From Petrolisthes cinctipes (Eukaryota > Arthropoda > Malacostraca > Decapoda > Porcellanidae), in the NCBI GenBank assembly GCA_033782935.1, contig JAWQEG010000084.1:806001-870000 (forward strand): 64,000 nt of DNA. The letters are read 5' to 3'. The notes beneath the pieces were generated by a model, which worked only from the letters and a program-made list of their open reading frames with translations, did no database searches and was not told where the DNA came from. Of this stretch, positions 59,701 to 64,000 are shown in pieces. Every line of letters begins with the position of its first letter. Position 1 is the stretch's first letter. Made by a program: the position numbers and the translations under genes.

Positions 59701-61716
59701 AACATACTGAAAATCGATCTTTTAGGTGCCCAAAAGTCGATATGTGCATGCATCTTCTGTACCCGTTTATATCTCAAATTCTGGCCCGAAACACCCGAAA
59801 ATTCGATATTTTGGGGTCCCAGAAGCGATCTGTACATGCCTACTCCGTGTTAGAGTATTTTCAAAATTCAGGCCCAAAACATGCTGAAAATCGATATTTT
59901 TGGTGCCCAAAGTCAATATGTGCATGTATCTTCTGTACCCGTTTATATCTCAAATTCAGGCTCAAAACACCCGAAAATTCAATATTTTGGGGTCCCAGAA
60001 GCAATCTGTATAGTGCTAGAATATTTTCAAAGTATAGGCTAAAAACATGCTAAAAATCGATCTTTTAGGTGCCAAAAAGTCGATATCTCAAATTCAGTAC
60101 CAAAACACCCGAAAATTCGATATTTAGGGGTCCCAGAAGCGATCTGTACATGCCTACTCCGTGTTAGAGTATTTTCAAAATACATGCTCAAAACATACTG
60201 AAAATCGATCTTTTAGGTGCACAAAAGTCGATATGTGCATGCATCTTCAGTACCCGTTTATATCTCAAATTCAGGCTCAAAACACCCGAAAATTCGTTAT
60301 TTTGGGGTCCCAGAAGCGATCTGTACATGCCTACTCCGTGTTAGAGTATTTTCAAAATTCAGGCCCAAAACATGCTGAAAATCGATATTTTTGGTGCCCA
60401 AAGTCAATATGTGCATGTATCTTCTGTACCCGTTTATATCTCAAATTCAGGCTCAAAACACCCGAAAATTCAATATTTTGGGGTCCCAGAAGCAATCTGT
60501 ACATGCCTACTCAGTGTTAGAGTATTTTCAAAATACAGGCCCAAAACATGCTGAAAATCGATATTTTAGATGCCCAAAGTCAATATGTGCATGTATCTTC
60601 TGTACCCGTTTATATCTCAAATTCAGGCTCAAAACACCCGAAAATTCAATATTTTGGGGTCCCAGAAGCAATCTGTACATGCCTACACAGTGCTAGAATA
60701 TTTTCAAAATATAGGCTAAAAACATGCTGAAAATCGACATTTTAGGTGCCAAAAAATCGATATCTCAAATTCAGTCCCAAAACACCCGAAAATTCGATAT
60801 TTAGAGGTCCCAGAAGGTATCTGTACATGTCTACTCCGTGTTAGAGTATTTTCAAAATACAGGCCAAAAACATACTGAAAATCGATCTTTTAGGTGCCCA
60901 AAAGTCGATATGTGCATGCATCTTCTGTACCCGTTTATATCTCAAAATTCTGGCCCTAAACACCCGAAAATTCGATATTTTGGGGTCCCAGAAGCGATCT
61001 GTACATGCCTACTCCGTGTTAGAGTATTTTCAAAATTCAGGCCCAAAACATGCTGAAAATCGATATTTTTGGTGACCAAAGTCAATATGTGCATGTATCT
61101 TCTGTACCCGTTTATATCTCAAATTCAGGCTCAAAACACCAGAAAATTCAATATTTTGGGGTCCCAGAATCAATCTGTACAGTGCTAGAATATTTTCAAA
61201 ATATAGGCTAAAAACATGCTAAAAATCGATCTTTTAGGTGCCAAAAAGTCGATATCTCAAATTCAGTCCCAAAACACCCGAAAATTCGATATTTAGGGGT
61301 CCCAGAAGCGATCTGTACATGCCTACTCCGTGTTAGAGTATTTTCAAAATACATGCTCAAAACATACTGAAAATCGATCTTTTAGGTGCACAAAAGTCGA
61401 TATGTGCATGCATCTTCAGTACCCGTTTATATCTCAAATTCAGGCTCAAAACACCCGAAAATTCAATATTTTGGGGTCCCAGAAGCAATCTGTACATGCC
61501 TACTCAGTGTTAGAGTATTTTCAAAATACAGGCCCAAAACATGCTGAAAATCGATATTTTAGATGCCCAAAGTCAATATGTGCATGTATCTTCTGTACCC
61601 GTTTATATCTCAAATTCAGGCTCAAAACACCCGAAAATTCAATATTTTGGGGTCCCAGAAGCAATCTGTACATGCCTACACAGTGCTAGAATATTTTCAA
61701 AATATAGGCTAAAAAC
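56717..61716 (+). repeat. Block 15: third copy of the 47-54 kb region
   Basis: Monomer starts: B1/Ad 56717, S2 56884, B2 57032, A1 57209, A2 57385, S1 57561, B1 57709, A1 57886, S2 58062, B2 58210, A2 58387, S1 58563, B1 58711, A1d 58888, S2 59054, B2 59202 (178 bp), A2 59380, S1 59556, B1 59704, A1d 59881, S2 60047, B2 60195, A1 60372, A2 60548, S1 60724, B1 60872 (178 bp), A1d 61050, S2 61216, B2 61364, A2 61541. Offsets to the 47-54 kb region are 9500 at each end of the first part, then 8822, then 7152-7153. The middle (58210-58887) instead matches 55715-56392 at 2495. The one-base step from 7152 to 7153 is an extra A near 60946. Confidence 0.87.
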
Positions 61717-61854
61717 ATGCTAAAAATCGACATTTTAGGTGCCAATAAATCGATATCTCAAATTCAGTCCCAAAACACCCAAAAATTCAATATTTTGGGG
61801 TCCCAGAAGCAATCTGTACAGTGCTAGAATATTTTCAAAATATAGGCTAAAAAC
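61717..61854 (+). repeat. Hybrid monomer S1/A with two deletions (138 bp)
   Basis: It has an S1 head with the 29 bp deletion (GCCAATAAATCGATATC, TCAGTCCC), then an A-type second half (TTCAATATTTTGG, AGCAATC) with the 10 bp deletion. The length is 148 minus 10. The B monomer normally expected between S1 and A is gone, so an unequal exchange between S1 and A1d near CACCC.AAAATTC removed it. Confidence 0.88.
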
Positions 61855-64000
61855 ATGCTAAAAATCGATCTTTTAGGTGCCAAAAAGTCGATATCTCAAA
61901 TTCAGTCCCAAAACACCCGAAAATTCGATATTTAGGGGTCCCAGAAGCGATCTGTACATGCCTACTCCGTGTTAGAGTATTTTCAAAATACATGCTCAAA
62001 ACATACTGAAAATCGATCTTTTAGGTGCACAAAAGTCGATATGTGCATGCATCTTCAGTACCCGTTTATATCTCAAATTCAGGCTCGAAACACCCGAAAA
62101 TTCGATATTTTGGGGTCCCAGAAGCGATATGTACATGCCTACTCCGTGTTAGAGTATTTTCAAAATTCAGGCCCAAAACATGCTGAAAATCGATATTTTT
62201 GGTGCCCAAAGTCAATATGTGCATGTATCTTCTGTACCCGTTTATATCTCAAATTCAGGCTCAAAACACCCGAAAATTCAATATTTTGGGGTCCCAGAAG
62301 CAATCTGTACATGCCTACTCAGTGTTAGAGTATTTTCAAAATACAGGCCCAAAACATGCTGAAAATCGATATTTTAGATGCCCAAAGTCAATATGTGCAT
62401 GTATCTTCTGTACCCGTTTATATCTCAAATTCAGGCTCAAAACACCCGAAAATTCAATATTTTGGGGTCCCAGAAGCAATCTGTACATGCCTACACAGTG
62501 CTAGAATATTTTCAAAATATAGGCTAAAAACATGCTAAAAATCGACATTTTAGGTGCCAAAAAATCGATATCTCAAATTCAGTCCCAAAACACGCGAAAA
62601 TTCGATATTTAGAGGTCCCAGAAGGTATCTGTACATGCCTACTCCGTGTTAGAGTATTTTCAAAATACAGGCCAAAAACATACTGAAAATCGATCTTTTA
62701 GGTGCCCAAAAGTTGATATGTGCATGCATCTTCTGTACCCGTTTATATCTCAAATTCTGGCCCTAAACACCCGAAAATTCGATATTTTGGGGTCCCAGAA
62801 GCGATCTGTACATGCCTACTCCGTGTTAGAGTATTTTCAAAATTCAGGCCCAAAACATGCTGAAAATCGATATTTTTGGTGCCCAAAGTCAATATGTGCA
62901 TGTATCTTCTGTACCCGTTTATATCTCAAATTCAGGCTCAAAACACCCGAAAATTCAATATTTTGGGGTCCCAGAAGCAATCTGTACATGTCTACACAGT
63001 GCTAGAATATTTTCAAAATATTGGCTAAAAACATGCTGAAAATCGATATTTTAGGTGCCAAAAAATCGATATCTCAAATTCAGTCCCAAAACACCCGAAA
63101 ATTCAATATTTAGAGGTCCCAGAAGGTATCTGTACATGCCTACTCCGTGTTAGAGTATTTTCAAAATACAGGCCAAAAACGTACTGAAAATTGATCTTTT
63201 AGGTGCACAAAAGTCGATATGTGCATGCATCTTCTGTACCCGTTTATATCTCAAATTCTGGCACTAAACACCCGAAAATTCGATATTTTGGGGTCCCAGA
63301 AGCGATCTGTACATGTCTACTCCGTGTTAGAGTATTTCCAAAATTCAGGCCCAAAACATGCTGAAAATCGATATTTTTGGTGCCCAAAGTCAATATGTGC
63401 ATGTATCTTCTGTACCAGTTTATATCTCAAATTCAGGCTCAAAACACCCGAAAATTCAATATTTTGGGGTCCCAGAAGCAATCTGTACAGTGCTAGAATA
63501 TTTTCAAAATATAGGCTAAAAACATGCTAAAAATCGATCTTTTAGGTGCCAAAAAATCGATATCTCAAATTCAGTCCCAAAACACCCGAAAATTCGATAT
63601 TTAGGGGTCCCAGAAGCGATCTGTACATGCCTACTCCGTGTTAGAGTATTTTCAAAATACATGCTCAAAACAAACTGAAAATCGATCTTTTAGGTGCACA
63701 AAAGTCGATATGTGCATGCATCTTCAGTACCCGTTTATATCTCAAATTCAGGCTCAAAACACCCGAAAATTCGATATTTTGGGGTCCCAGAAGCGATCTG
63801 TACATGCCTACTCCGTGTTAGAGTATTTTCAAAATTCAGGCCCAAAACATGCTGAAAATCGATATTTTTGGTGCCCAAAGTCAATATGTGCATGTATCTT
63901 CTGTACCCGTTTATATCTCAAATTCAGGCTCAAAACACCCGAAAATTAAATATTTTGGGGTCCCAGAAGCAATCTGTACATGCCTACACAGTGCTAGAAT
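61717..64000 (+). repeat. Block 16: last stretch, truncated by the window edge
   Basis: Monomer starts: S1/Ad 61717 (138 bp), S2 61855, B2 62003, A1 62180, A2 62356, S1 62532, B1 62680, A1 62857, S1 63033, B1 63181, A1d 63358, S2 63524, B2 63672, partial A 63849. The first is the shortest monomer in the window; it combines the 29 bp S deletion with the 10 bp A deletion. The window ends inside the monomer begun at 63849, so the array continues beyond 64000. Confidence 0.87.

Larger units (their letters stand above)
1..64000 (+). repeat. Satellite DNA array, higher-order organised, fills the window
   Basis: The window is tiled end to end by tandem monomers of 176, 148 and 177 bp, about 380 in total, all in the same orientation. 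No base stretch longer than a few nucleotides falls outside the monomer register. Adjacent monomers of different classes differ clearly, whereas monomers one 501 bp trimer or one 1002 bp hexamer apart are nearly identical; this is the hallmark of a higher-order repeat homogenised by unequal exchange. Arrays of this kind are known from eukaryotic centromeres and pericentromeres. A centromeric role is inferred only from monomer size and organisation. No transposon, gene or inversion interrupts the array. Both array ends lie outside the window. Confidence 0.98.

Noticed and set aside
1..64000. CRISPR array, because of regular repeats
   Set aside because: There are no unique spacers between short repeats. 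Whole 148-177 bp units repeat head to tail, which is satellite DNA.
1..64000. Tandem protein-repeat gene (for example a cysteine-rich repeat protein)
   Set aside because: Monomer lengths of 176 and 148 are not multiples of three, stops occur in every trimer in all frames, and one- to ten-base indels are tolerated freely. There is no coding constraint.

Overview
The whole 64 kb window is one uninterrupted, single-orientation satellite DNA array. I find no protein-coding gene, RNA gene, transposon, CRISPR array or unique spacer. The array enters at base 1 and leaves at base 64000 mid-monomer, so neither edge is seen. Such a pure, A+T-rich array of 176-177 bp monomers points to eukaryotic centromeric or other heterochromatic DNA. 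The monomer length is near the classic nucleosome-repeat size. Frequent CAAAA motifs and signs of CpG decay would suit a plant or another methylating genome, but I do not recognise the satellite family and cannot name the organism.

The array is layered. (1) The 176 bp monomer is itself an old dimer of two diverged halves of 87 and 89 bp. (2) There are three monomer classes: A (176 bp), S (148 bp, carrying a 29 bp deletion) and B (177 bp). They repeat in the order S-B-A, giving a 501 bp trimer. (3) Each class has two flavours. These alternate as S1-B1-A1-S2-B2-A2, so the real higher-order unit is a hexamer of about 1002 bp. (4) Blocks of several hexamers have been copied over kilobases: a 992 bp tandem duplication; a roughly 7 kb segment present three times in tandem (from 6270, 13283 and 18616) with whole units lost or gained; a large segment from 22935 repeated from 35259; a 4134 bp tandem duplication (39116-43249 and 43250-47383); a 1670 bp duplication near 50.6-53.9 kb; and a further copy of the 47-54 kb region from 56717.

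I tiled the window into about 380 monomers by hand. The block entries below give every monomer start, taking base 1 of a monomer as the A of the conserved ATGCT or ATACT that precedes GAAAATCG or AAAAATCG. In the maps, 'd' marks a monomer with the 10 bp deletion and a slash marks a hybrid. The many 60-186 codon open frames are by-products of the repeat and not genes.

No genes act together here. The functional candidates are structural: a motif resembling the CENP-B box in A and B monomers but deleted from every S monomer, and a short dyad in each monomer whose end base pair changes in a compensated way between classes. Both are hypotheses.
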